Part shown: positions 1 to 5,503 of the stretch, one piece after another | Position numbering within the stretch: position 1 is the stretch's first letter | Layout of the letters: each line of letters begins with the position of its first letter | From: Betaproteobacteria bacterium | GTDB lineage: Bacteria; Pseudomonadota; Gammaproteobacteria; Burkholderiales; SG8-39 | Length of the DNA: 7,757 nucleotides | Direction of reading: 5' to 3' | Assembly: GCA_007280315.1 (NCBI GenBank) | Contig: QYQC01000048.1 | Span: 1-7,757 of the forward strand | Notes under the pieces: generated by a model | Told to the model about the DNA's origin: nothing | Database searches by the model: none | What the model saw: only the letters and a program-made list of their open reading frames with translations | Translations under genes and position numbers: made by a program

Positions 1-3
1 CGT

Positions 4-79
4 GCCGGGTTAGCTCAGTTGGTAGAGCAGCGCATTTGTAATGCGACGGTCGAGGGTTCGATTCCTTTACCCGGCACCA
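4..79 (+). tRNA. tRNA-Thr (anticodon UGU)
   Basis: The sequence folds into a complete 76-nt cloverleaf. The acceptor arms are 4-10 and 69-75, with discriminator A76 and an encoded CCA at 77-79. The D arm is GCTC/GAGC (13-16 with 25-28). The anticodon loop is 35-41 with TGT at 37-39, reading ACA threonine codons. The variable loop has 5 nt, and the T arm is 52-56 with 64-68 around TTCGATT. The outermost anticodon-stem pair is G30 with A46, a mismatch; I recall the same pair in other proteobacterial tRNA-Thr(UGU) genes, so I do not read it as damage. The gene stands alone in the window and converges on the downstream usp gene. Confidence 0.97.
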
Positions 80-122
80 TTTCCCCGTGGCACTTGCGCT
101 CGCGCCGTACCCCCACCAGGGA

Positions 123-566
123 CTAGCGGTACACCAGCACCGGCAGCTTGCAGTGCGTGAGCACCTTGTTGGTTTCGCTGCCGATCAGCAGACCGGCAAT
201 GCCGCTGCGGCCATGAGACGCCATGAAAATGAGATCGCATTTAGCGTCGTTCGCGGCCTTGATGATTGCCTGATAGGGCGAATCTCCGCTGGCGTAGTGC
301 CCGACGCATTCGACGCCGCCGACAGTCGCCAGTTTCTTCACCTGCGCCAGGTATTTCTCCGCGGCTTTCTTGATCTGCGTCTCATACACGGAGAGCGTGA
401 CGAAATTCGCCGGCATGTAGTCACCGGCGATATTGGGATGATATTCGGGCGCCGCGTAGAACGCGGTGATGCGCGCCCCGTGGACTTTGGCGAAGCGGAT
501 CGCGCTCTTCGCGGCGCGCAGGGATAAGGTCGACCCATCGGTCGGGAACAGGATGTGCTTGAACAT
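123..566 (-). CDS. Universal stress protein, UspA family (147 aa)
   Basis: A single-domain Usp of typical length for the family (about 140-150 residues). Family members are small cytoplasmic alpha/beta proteins, many of them ATP-binding, that raise survival under starvation, redox or oxygen stress. Visible here are the N-terminal beta strand with ILFPTDGS (Asp10, the usual adenine-contacting position) and the C-terminal nucleotide loop SHG-x9-GS (Gly119, Gly129, Ser130), followed by the final strand PVLVYR. This suggests the ATP-binding subclass. The reading frame stays open upstream to 704, but the ATG at 566 is chosen because the Usp fold begins there and AAAGGA lies 8 nt before it. The gene lies 61 nt downstream of the FNR-family gene on the same strand, so it may be co-transcribed with it, or have its own promoter near 600 with the dyad at 580-594. 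The physiological trigger cannot be read from the sequence. Confidence 0.93.
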   Translation of the reverse strand: MFKHILFPTDGSTLSLRAAKSAIRFAKVHGARITAFYAAPEYHPNIAGDYMPANFVTLSVYETQIKKAAEKYLAQVKKLATVGGVECVGHYASGDSPYQAIIKAANDAKCDLIFMASHGRSGIAGLLIGSETNKVLTHCKLPVLVYR

Positions 567-579
567 GTCGGAATCCTTT

Positions 580-594
580 CGTTTTGTGAAAACG
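580..594. promoter_or_regulatory. Perfect 6-3-6 inverted repeat upstream of usp
   Basis: CGTTTT-GTG-AAAACG is a perfect dyad between the FNR-family gene and usp, 13 nt upstream of the usp ATG and just before its ribosome binding site. If the -10-like TATTAT at 605-600 (minus) is real, the dyad starts at about +1, a classic repressor position. It could equally be a short mRNA hairpin in the leader. It does not match the FNR consensus TTGAT-N4-ATCAA or the CRP consensus. Confidence 0.4.
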
Positions 595-599
595 CCGCA

Positions 600-631
600 A
601 TAATACCGGTTGCACCGCGTCGGCGTGTCAG
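600..631 (-). promoter_or_regulatory. Weak candidate promoter for usp
   Basis: On the minus strand TATTAT (605-600) matches the sigma70 -10 box at 5 of 6 positions. CTGACA (631-626), overlapping the stop codon of the FNR-family gene, matches the -35 box at 5 of 6. The spacer is 20 nt, longer than the preferred 17, so this would need an activator or is fortuitous. If used, transcription would begin near 593. Confidence 0.25.
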
Positions 632-1521
632 GCAGCGGCGAGCTTTCCCCACGCGATCCCGGACTGCACCTGCGGCCTCGCTCTGCCTCCGCCGTTTTCG
701 ACACCGCTTGCTTTCGGGATGGATTCTCGAGTTGGCGCGAAGCCGGCGCGGTCGCACGCCGCCGGATCGATCACGCGGCGCAGGGCGTCGGCGTCGATAA
801 TGTCGATACTCCTCTGCTGGACCTGGATGAAGCCTGCGGTATTCAACGCCGAAAGCGCCCGGCTCACCGTTTCGAGCTTCAATCCGAGGTAACTGCCGAT
901 GTCCTGCCGCGTCATGCGCAGATTGAACGAACAAGGCGAATAGCCCAACGCGCCGAGCCGCGCCGACAGGTTGAGCAGGAACGCCGCCACCCGCCCTTCC
1001 GCGCCGAGCGTGCCCAGGGTCCACGCCATGTTCTGCACCCGCACCAACTCCCGGCTGAGTATGCGGTAGATCAACGCCTCCAGGCGGGGAGATTGGTACA
1101 CCAGGCGCGCCATGCGTGCGAGCGGCAGGATTACCACTTCGCTGGTATCGAGAGAAATCGCGCTCGACCGGTAGTGGCCGCTGTCGATCCCGTCGGCCCC
1201 CATCAGGTCTCCGCACATCGGGAAGCCCAGCACCTGCTCGCTTCCGGACAGGTCGGTGTAGACGGTCTTGAAGCAGCCGGAACGCGCAACATAAAGGGAA
1301 TGGAATTTGTCACCGGCATGCACCAGCGCCTCGCCTTCGTGCACCCGGCGCAGGGCGAATGCGGTACGAACCTGCCAGGTTTCGCCGGGTTCGTCGATAT
1401 GCAGCAATCGCGTCAGTTCGCGCACGGAAAAACTGGCGCCCTCATGTTCGCGCTTGCATGGCGTCTCGTCGTCGGCGTTGCCAAAATCGAGCGCGTCATA
1501 GTAAGACATTGCGGCGGTCAT
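628..1521 (-). CDS. FNR/CRP-family transcriptional regulator without Fe-S ligand cysteines (297 aa)
   Basis: This has a cyclic-nucleotide-binding-like beta barrel (about residues 45-150, with the GD.F.SLY..RSG signature), a dimerisation helix, and a winged helix-turn-helix. The recognition helix reads LETVSRAL, with Glu217, Ser220 and Arg221 in the E..SR arrangement that reads TTGAT half-sites in FNR. Overall it resembles betaproteobacterial FNR, but it lacks the N-terminal cysteine triad (only Cys22 occurs there), and the position of the central FNR cysteine (..S.VC.IP) reads SEVVILP. It is therefore unlikely to carry an O2-labile [4Fe-4S] cluster and may be closer in mechanism to DNR or FixK types. 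A 45-residue C-terminal tail beyond the DNA-binding domain is unusual. The start at 1521 is preferred because GGAG lies 6 nt upstream; an in-frame ATG at 1533 has no visible ribosome binding site. It sits 33 nt after the receiver gene and 61 nt before usp, probably in one unit. Confidence 0.9.
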   Translation of the reverse strand: MTAAMSYYDALDFGNADDETPCKREHEGASFSVRELTRLLHIDEPGETWQVRTAFALRRVHEGEALVHAGDKFHSLYVARSGCFKTVYTDLSGSEQVLGFPMCGDLMGADGIDSGHYRSSAISLDTSEVVILPLARMARLVYQSPRLEALIYRILSRELVRVQNMAWTLGTLGAEGRVAAFLLNLSARLGALGYSPCSFNLRMTRQDIGSYLGLKLETVSRALSALNTAGFIQVQQRSIDIIDADALRRVIDPAACDRAGFAPTRESIPKASGVENGGGRARPQVQSGIAWGKLAAA

Positions 1522-1554
1522 CTTTTGCTCCATGGTCTATGTGCGTGAGTCCGG

Positions 1555-1944
1555 CTACACCTTTGGCCCCGGGCCGGTGCCGTCCCGGTGGTCGGCCCAC
1601 CTCTGGACGATCTCCCGTACCAGCGGAAATTCGGACGACTTGTCGAGAAAGAATTCGGCGCCGGCATCGATGCAGGCGCGGCGGTGCTGATCGGTGGCGT
1701 AATTGGTGAGCACTGCCACATGCATTGCCGGGGCGGATGGACGCACAGCCCTGAGCACATCGAGGCCGCTTCCGTCTTCGAGTTGAAGATCGAGGATCAC
1801 CGCGCCCGGATGGGTCGAGCGTATGCCCTCGATCGCGCCCCCGACTGTGCCTGCTTCGCCCACCAGTTCTGCGCCCGCGATGCCCCTGATCGTTGCCGCC
1901 AGGCGCGCGCGAATCGCCAGTGAATCTTCCACCAGAAATACCAT
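1555..1944 (-). CDS. Receiver-only response regulator (129 aa)
   Basis: A stand-alone CheY-like receiver domain with all key residues: acidic pocket Glu6-Asp7, phospho-acceptor Asp52 in ILDLQLEDGSG, Thr80 and Lys102. No output domain follows; the protein ends about 20 residues after the last receiver helix in a polar tail. Proteins of this type act as phosphate shuttles or sinks, or through protein-protein contact. The frame stays open to 2052, but the ATG at 1944 is chosen because the receiver's first strand begins with MVFLVED and AGGGGG precedes it by about 8 nt. It is encoded between a two-component pair and the FNR-family gene, which suggests that it exchanges phosphate with the nearby kinase. 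This is inference. The partner and effect are unknown. Confidence 0.88.
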   Translation of the reverse strand: MVFLVEDSLAIRARLAATIRGIAGAELVGEAGTVGGAIEGIRSTHPGAVILDLQLEDGSGLDVLRAVRPSAPAMHVAVLTNYATDQHRRACIDAGAEFFLDKSSEFPLVREIVQRWADHRDGTGPGPKV

Positions 1945-1989
1945 GAGCGTTACCCCCTGCGGCGCCAAATGCATTCCTACCGCCAGATC

Positions 1990-2007
1990 TACTTGTTGCT
2001 CCAAGTA
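1990..2007. promoter_or_regulatory. Perfect 6-6-6 inverted repeat TACTTG-N6-CAAGTA
   Basis: TACTTGTTGCTCCAAGTA lies 45 nt upstream of the receiver gene's ATG. The arms begin and end in TAC/GTA, as in NarL heptamers, but the spacing is 7-4-7 rather than the NarL 7-2-7, and the sixth base does not fit. The spacing also excludes an FNR box. It is a candidate operator for a dimeric regulator, possibly the NarL-family protein encoded next door. Confidence 0.4.
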
Positions 2008-2076
2008 TGGAACGGGGTGCGCGCCATCCGCCATAGGCACGCTCTGAAACAAGGGGTCAGCACTTACGCAAGCGCA

Positions 2077-2109
2077 GTAGGGCGATGCCTACAGCCTGGG
2101 ACCAGGCCG
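2077..2109 (-). other. Two adjacent hairpins just after the NarL-type regulator gene
   Basis: In the minus-strand RNA, bases 2109-2092 form a 7-bp stem (six Watson-Crick pairs and one G-U) with loop GUCC. Bases 2092-2077 form GTAGG-N6-CCTAC. They lie 7 nt past the stop codon at 2116. There is no following U tract, so this is not a standard intrinsic terminator. They could protect or process the message between the two gene pairs. Confidence 0.3.
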
Positions 2110-2115
2110 GGGATG

Positions 2116-2760
2116 CTAGGTGTCTTGTGCGTCGCCCAGCTTGTGCGCCATGGCGTAGCGCACCAGGTCGGCGACGCTGTCCATGCGCATTTTTTCGAGG
2201 ATCCGCGCCTTGTGCGTGCTGACGGTCTTTCCGCTCAGATGAAGTCGGGCGGCGATGTCGGACACCGTGGCTCCGGCCACCAGCATGCCGAATACCTCAA
2301 ATTCGCGGTCCGACAAGGCCTGGTGCGGCAGGCTGTCGGCCTGCGGCCTGAGTGTGAGCGCAAGCTGTTCGGCAACCCCGGGGCTGATGTACAGGCCGCC
2401 ATTGGCAACTTTGCCGATCGCCGCCACCAGAAGCGCCGAAGCGCTTTCCTTGGTCACGTAGCCTGAAGCACCGGCGCGGATCGCGCGCACCGCATATTGC
2501 TCCTCCTGGTGCATCGACAGCACCAGCACCGCGACTTCCGGGCGTGCGGCTTTCACCCACTTGATCAACTCTATGCCGCTTTTACCCGGCATCGACATGT
2601 CGAGCAGCAGCAGTTCGAACCCGCCCGCGCGCACCTGTGCCATGACCTCGTCGCCGTTCACCGCTTCGCCCGCCACTTCGATTTCCGCCGCGCCCTGAAG
2701 GATGCGGCGCAGGCCGTCGCGCACGATCGCGTGGTCATCGGCGATCAGGATGCGCGTCAT
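2116..2760 (-). CDS. NarL/LuxR-type two-component response regulator (214 aa)
   Basis: The N-terminal receiver has Asp8-Asp9, phospho-acceptor Asp54 (LLLDMSMPGKSG), Ser82 and Lys104. After a short linker comes a LuxR-type helix-turn-helix (about residues 147-205, LSDREFEV...VSDIAARLHLSGKTVSTHKARILEKM). The length matches NarL, UvrY and FixJ-like regulators (about 210 residues). It is the DNA-binding output of the kinase encoded immediately upstream. The kinase stop and this ATG overlap in ATGA, and AGGAG sits 8 nt before the ATG inside the kinase gene, so the two are translationally coupled. Its targets are not known from sequence. The divergent operon and the receiver gene downstream are the obvious candidates. 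Confidence 0.95.
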   Translation of the reverse strand: MTRILIADDHAIVRDGLRRILQGAAEIEVAGEAVNGDEVMAQVRAGGFELLLLDMSMPGKSGIELIKWVKAARPEVAVLVLSMHQEEQYAVRAIRAGASGYVTKESASALLVAAIGKVANGGLYISPGVAEQLALTLRPQADSLPHQALSDREFEVFGMLVAGATVSDIAARLHLSGKTVSTHKARILEKMRMDSVADLVRYAMAHKLGDAQDT

Positions 2761-5231
2761 GCCTCGGTCTCCTGTTCTTCGGCAGCCGCAAGCGGCACGC
2801 GCGCGCGCACTTCGCTGCCATGACCCGGTTTGCCGGTGATCGCGACAGTGCCGCCGAGCAAGGACACGCGCTCGCGGATGCCCCGCAGCCCGAAGGTGCC
2901 ATGCTTGTGCTGATCGGCCGCCTCTATTCCGCGGCCATTGTCGCGCACCGTAAGTTCAACCCAGTCTTCGTTCTGCTCCAGACGGATCTCGGCGCTGGTG
3001 GCCTTGGCGTATTTTGCAATGTTGGTAAGCGATTCCTGTGTGATGCGGTACAGGGCGGAGGCGATCGGTTCGCGCACCTGCGCCACGGCCTCGTCGATAA
3101 CGAGGTCGGTCGCGATGCCTGTGTGCCTGGAAAAATTCTGCGTCAACCAGTCGAGCGCGGCAGCGAGGCCGAGGTCGTCCAGCATCAGCGGACGCAGATC
3201 GGAGGCAATGCGGCGCGTGGCGGCGATGGTGTCGTCGAGCAGCGCGTGCATCGCCAGCGCGCGCTGCCCCAGGTCGGGCTGGCCCGCGGGCAGCGCGGAA
3301 CGCAGCGACTCCAGATCCATTTTGAGCGCGGTCAGCGACTGGCCGAGCTCGTCGTGCAACTCGCGCGCAGTGCGGCGCCGCTCGGCTTCGAGCGCCTCGT
3401 TGGCTGCACGGGACAGGCCCCGCAGTTCCTGCTGCGAGCGCCTGAGTTCCTGTTCCGCGCGCCTGCGCTCAGTGATGTCGCGATGAAATGCGAGGATGTA
3501 CATTTTTCCGTCGATATCGATACCGGAGGTGGCCACGTCCAGCGGCAATACGTGGCCGTCCCGATGAAAATGCTCTACTTCGAACCCGATTGTTTCACCC
3601 TGCAATATGCGCCCGATTCTCCCGGATGCGAGATTCAGGGTTTCCGGCGTATCCAGCTGGCTCAGATTCATGCCCAGGAGCGCTTCCGTGGTGTAGCCGT
3701 GCATGCGCGCAAACGAGCGGTTGACGTCAACGATATTACCCGCCGCATCCAGCAGCAGAATACCATCCATGGCCTGACTGAACAGGGTCCGGTAGCGCCG
3801 CTCGTTCTCGCGCAGCTTCGCCTCCGCCTGCATGCGTTCGGTGACGTCGCGCAGAATCACGATAAAGTGCTCCACGTCGTGGAGCCGCACCCGGGAAATC
3901 GACGCGTCGACCGGGAACTCCCGGCCATCCGCTCGTTTCCCGGTCAGTGCCAGGTGCTCGCCCGTCGCTTGTGCTTGCGCATTGCGCCCGTCGCCCCCGG
4001 CGGCAGCTGGTAGCGTCGGTGTCAACCCTGGCCCTGGAACGAAGCGGCTGAGTTCGACGCCGAGCGTGTCCACGTTCGCGCAACCGAAAATCTGTTCCGC
4101 GGCCGCGTTGAACAAAACGATGCGCCCATTGGCGTCGACGATGATGATGGCGTCCATTGCCGACTGGATGATTGCCTGCAGACGCTGTTCCGACTCGATC
4201 ACCGCAGCCTTGAGTTCCTCGTCGATGCGCAGCTGGCGCGCGAGCCACAGGGTGATCACGCCGAACAGCATCGCTGCGATCCCTGCGATCGAGCCGAACA
4301 GCCAGGCGCTGCGCCACCACGTCTGCAGAATGAATTTCATGGACGAACTCACGCTGATGACCAGCGGGTAGCTCCCGATCGAATAGATCGCGCTCACCCG
4401 CTCGCCCGCGTCCGCGGCGCCGGCCTGGTGAATCAATCGCCGCCCGCCCTGCGCGCCCTGGGCAAACAGCTCGGAATCCGTATGGTCGGCGGACGCGGCG
4501 GCGATCGATGTGGGGTATCCGGTGAGAAGTACCCCGTCGTGGCGCAGGAGGCGCACCATGCCATCCGGCCCGAGCTCCTGCAGACCAAGTGGCCATAGAA
4601 AGTACGCTGGATCGACAAACGCCGTGATGACGCCGAAAAAGCGCCCTTCTTCGTCAGTGAGTCTTCGGCTGACGCCAATACCCCGCCCGCCGCCGAATTT
4701 GTCGTTTCCCGGCCGCGAGGGTTCGAACCGCGGAGCCCGGTTATCAGGCTGCGAGCGGAATGAATCGCTGACGCCATAGTTCGCCTGCGGTGGCGGATAA
4801 GCCGCGGTATCGATCAGCGGCGCGCCCGCGGAATCGGTCAGGCGCAGCGCGCGCACATAGGATGTGGCGGCGATGGTTTCTTTCAAATGCAGGTGCAGCG
4901 CTTCACTCGGGACCAGCCGCCCCTGCATTGTTGAGCGCCGCGCGTCTTCGGCAGTGGCGGAGAGGACGGCGTCGACCGCGTGGGTCGATCGCAGCGTTTG
5001 CTCCCCCAGAATTTGCGCCACGTCAAGCAGATGGCCTTCGGCGCGCTGGATCACGTCCTCGTGCATGCGCCACAGACTGAGCGCAGTGCCGGCTATGACC
5101 GCCATCACCGCCAGGGCGCCCAGGCCGAGCACCAGATGGCGCAGCCGCCGCGCATGCGTAGGACGCGGCTTTGCAGCGCCTGCGTGCCAATCCGGTTGGA
5201 CCGAATGTTGCCGCAAACTGCTCCCCTTCAA
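2757..5231 (-). CDS. Membrane sensor histidine kinase, periplasmic sensor-PAS-PAS-HisKA_3-HATPase (824 aa)
   Basis: Two transmembrane helices (about 33-54 and 309-331) flank a periplasmic region of about 250 residues. Segments such as FGGGRGIGVSRRL and GRFFGVITAFVDPAYF in it look like a double-CACHE (PDC) sensor. Two PAS domains follow in the cytoplasm (about 345-465 and 475-595). The HisKA_3 helix has His626 in HDELGQ, where Asp627 and Gln631 form the DxxxQ motif of NarX/DegS-type bifunctional kinases. The HATPase has its N box at Asn737 and G1 box DNGRG at Asp764. No HAMP domain or receiver is fused. The start is taken as TTG at 5231: an in-frame stop lies 24 nt upstream (5255), the first internal ATG falls inside the first membrane helix, and GGGAG lies 4 nt before the TTG. 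A second TTG at 5216 is possible. It partners the overlapping NarL-type regulator. The ligand is unknown; CACHE domains often bind small organic molecules. Confidence 0.95.
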   Translation of the reverse strand: MKGSSLRQHSVQPDWHAGAAKPRPTHARRLRHLVLGLGALAVMAVIAGTALSLWRMHEDVIQRAEGHLLDVAQILGEQTLRSTHAVDAVLSATAEDARRSTMQGRLVPSEALHLHLKETIAATSYVRALRLTDSAGAPLIDTAAYPPPQANYGVSDSFRSQPDNRAPRFEPSRPGNDKFGGGRGIGVSRRLTDEEGRFFGVITAFVDPAYFLWPLGLQELGPDGMVRLLRHDGVLLTGYPTSIAAASADHTDSELFAQGAQGGRRLIHQAGAADAGERVSAIYSIGSYPLVISVSSSMKFILQTWWRSAWLFGSIAGIAAMLFGVITLWLARQLRIDEELKAAVIESEQRLQAIIQSAMDAIIIVDANGRIVLFNAAAEQIFGCANVDTLGVELSRFVPGPGLTPTLPAAAGGDGRNAQAQATGEHLALTGKRADGREFPVDASISRVRLHDVEHFIVILRDVTERMQAEAKLRENERRYRTLFSQAMDGILLLDAAGNIVDVNRSFARMHGYTTEALLGMNLSQLDTPETLNLASGRIGRILQGETIGFEVEHFHRDGHVLPLDVATSGIDIDGKMYILAFHRDITERRRAEQELRRSQQELRGLSRAANEALEAERRRTARELHDELGQSLTALKMDLESLRSALPAGQPDLGQRALAMHALLDDTIAATRRIASDLRPLMLDDLGLAAALDWLTQNFSRHTGIATDLVIDEAVAQVREPIASALYRITQESLTNIAKYAKATSAEIRLEQNEDWVELTVRDNGRGIEAADQHKHGTFGLRGIRERVSLLGGTVAITGKPGHGSEVRARVPLAAAEEQETEA

Positions 5232-5254
5232 GCTGCTCCCGTTATTACGTCGTC

Positions 5255-5260
5255 AGTATA
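5255..5260 (-). promoter_or_regulatory. Candidate -10 box of the kinase-regulator operon
   Basis: TATACT on the minus strand (5 of 6 to consensus) lies in a local AT-rich stretch 23 nt upstream of the kinase's TTG. A -35-like TAGTCA is present, but only 15 nt upstream of the -10, so the promoter would be weak or activator-dependent. The leader would be about 15-20 nt. Confidence 0.35.
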
Positions 5261-5355
5261 AGAGAGAAAGGCCTGTGACTACCCGGATTTATGCCAAACC
5301 AGGCTGAATCGGACTGCACGGCGCGCCCGGTCGCTGCCGCAGGGGGGGCGCCGGC

Positions 5356-5370
5356 CGGGAAAAGTTCCCG
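5356..5370. promoter_or_regulatory. Perfect inverted repeat CGGGAA-AAG-TTCCCG
   Basis: A 6-3-6 dyad centred at 5363, about 40 bases upstream of the -35 box of the flavoprotein operon. This position suits an activator or an upstream operator. No known regulator consensus was recognised. Confidence 0.4.
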
Positions 5371-5380
5371 CATATTTCGG

Positions 5381-5404
5381 TTTCGATACGAAAAAGGCGC
5401 TTTT
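5381..5404. promoter_or_regulatory. Two adjoining dyads abutting the -35 box
   Basis: TTTCG-ATA-CGAAA (5381-5393) is a perfect 5-3-5 repeat. It runs into AAAAG-GCG-CTTTT (5392-5404), also 5-3-5, whose right arm overlaps the proposed -35 element. A protein bound at the second dyad would block or contact RNA polymerase. The sites are inferred from symmetry only. Confidence 0.35.
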
Positions 5405-5429
5405 CACCCTGCTACGCCAAGAGTAGAAT
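5401..5429 (+). promoter_or_regulatory. Sigma70-like promoter of the flavoprotein-oxidoreductase operon
   Basis: TTTTCA (5401-5406, 4 of 6 to consensus) and TAGAAT (5424-5429, 5 of 6) are separated by exactly 17 nt. The start of transcription would fall near 5436, giving a leader of about 68 nt before the TTG. This is the best promoter match I could find in the window. Confidence 0.5.
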
Positions 5430-5463
5430 CACGCGGTCCTGGGCGACCCCATTTCCGTTCCAA

Positions 5464-5490
5464 TCCTGGCGGGCATGGCCGGCGCCAGGG
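5464..5490 (+). other. Leader hairpin flush against the ribosome binding site
   Basis: CCTGGCG (5465-5471) pairs with CGCCAGG (5483-5489) around an 11-nt loop, with a possible extra U-G pair outside. AGGAG of the ribosome binding site starts at 5491, directly after the stem. The structure could limit ribosome access or stabilise the leader. The ribosome binding site itself is 8 nt before the TTG start, a good spacing. Confidence 0.45.
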
Positions 5491-5503
5491 AGGAGCAGAT
5501 TGA

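Larger units (their letters stand above)
1945..2115. other. 171-base gap between NarL-type regulator and receiver gene, with several dyads
   Basis: No gene is supported here. The open frame extending the receiver gene upstream encodes nothing resembling a domain. The gap holds three inverted repeats (1990-2007, 2077-2092 and 2092-2109). I saw no convincing -35/-10 pair and no T-rich terminator tail on the minus strand. It probably separates, or partly separates, the kinase-regulator unit from the receiver-fnr-usp unit. Confidence 0.5.
5232..5503. other. 272-base divergent control region
   Basis: No gene is supported between the two divergent operons. From left to right it contains the -10-like box for the kinase operon (5260-5255), an unstructured GC-rich stretch, dyads at 5356-5370, 5381-5393 and 5392-5404, a good sigma70-like promoter reading right (5401-5429), and a leader hairpin (5464-5490) next to the ribosome binding site of the flavoprotein gene. 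No FNR box (TTGAT-N4-ATCAA) was found by eye. Confidence 0.6.

Noticed and set aside
4..122. tRNA-Thr as an integration site with an att duplicate
   Set aside because: I saw no repeat of the tRNA 3' end elsewhere in the window, no integrase, and ordinary chromosomal genes follow. No terminator is visible in the 43 bases between the tRNA and usp either.
580..605. FNR or CRP box in front of usp
   Set aside because: A TGTGA half-site is present, but the second half does not match at the required spacing, and there is no TTGAT-N4-ATCAA. Likewise no FNR box was found in the other gaps.
567..704. Upstream extension of usp to 704
   Set aside because: It would overlap the end of the FNR-family gene and adds residues not seen in Usp proteins. 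The ATG at 566 has a good ribosome binding site and the canonical N terminus.
338..1216. 292-codon minus-strand frame bridging the FNR-family gene and usp
   Set aside because: It overlaps two genes with clear homology in another frame, and its composition is Arg/Pro/Gly-rich as expected for an off-frame reading of GC-rich DNA.
610..1548. 312-codon plus-strand open frame opposite the FNR-family gene
   Set aside because: It mirrors the FNR-family reading frame and shows no domain, and no promoter or ribosome binding site is apparent.
1945..2052. Upstream extension of the receiver gene to 2052
   Set aside because: The added 36 residues do not resemble a receiver, and they would cover the symmetric element at 1990-2007. 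The ATG at 1944 has its own purine-rich ribosome binding site and starts at the first beta strand.
2820..4013. 397-codon plus-strand open frame opposite the histidine kinase
   Set aside because: The minus-strand frame encodes continuous PAS, HisKA_3 and HATPase motifs. The opposite frame has low-complexity Arg/Gln/Ala composition and no motif.
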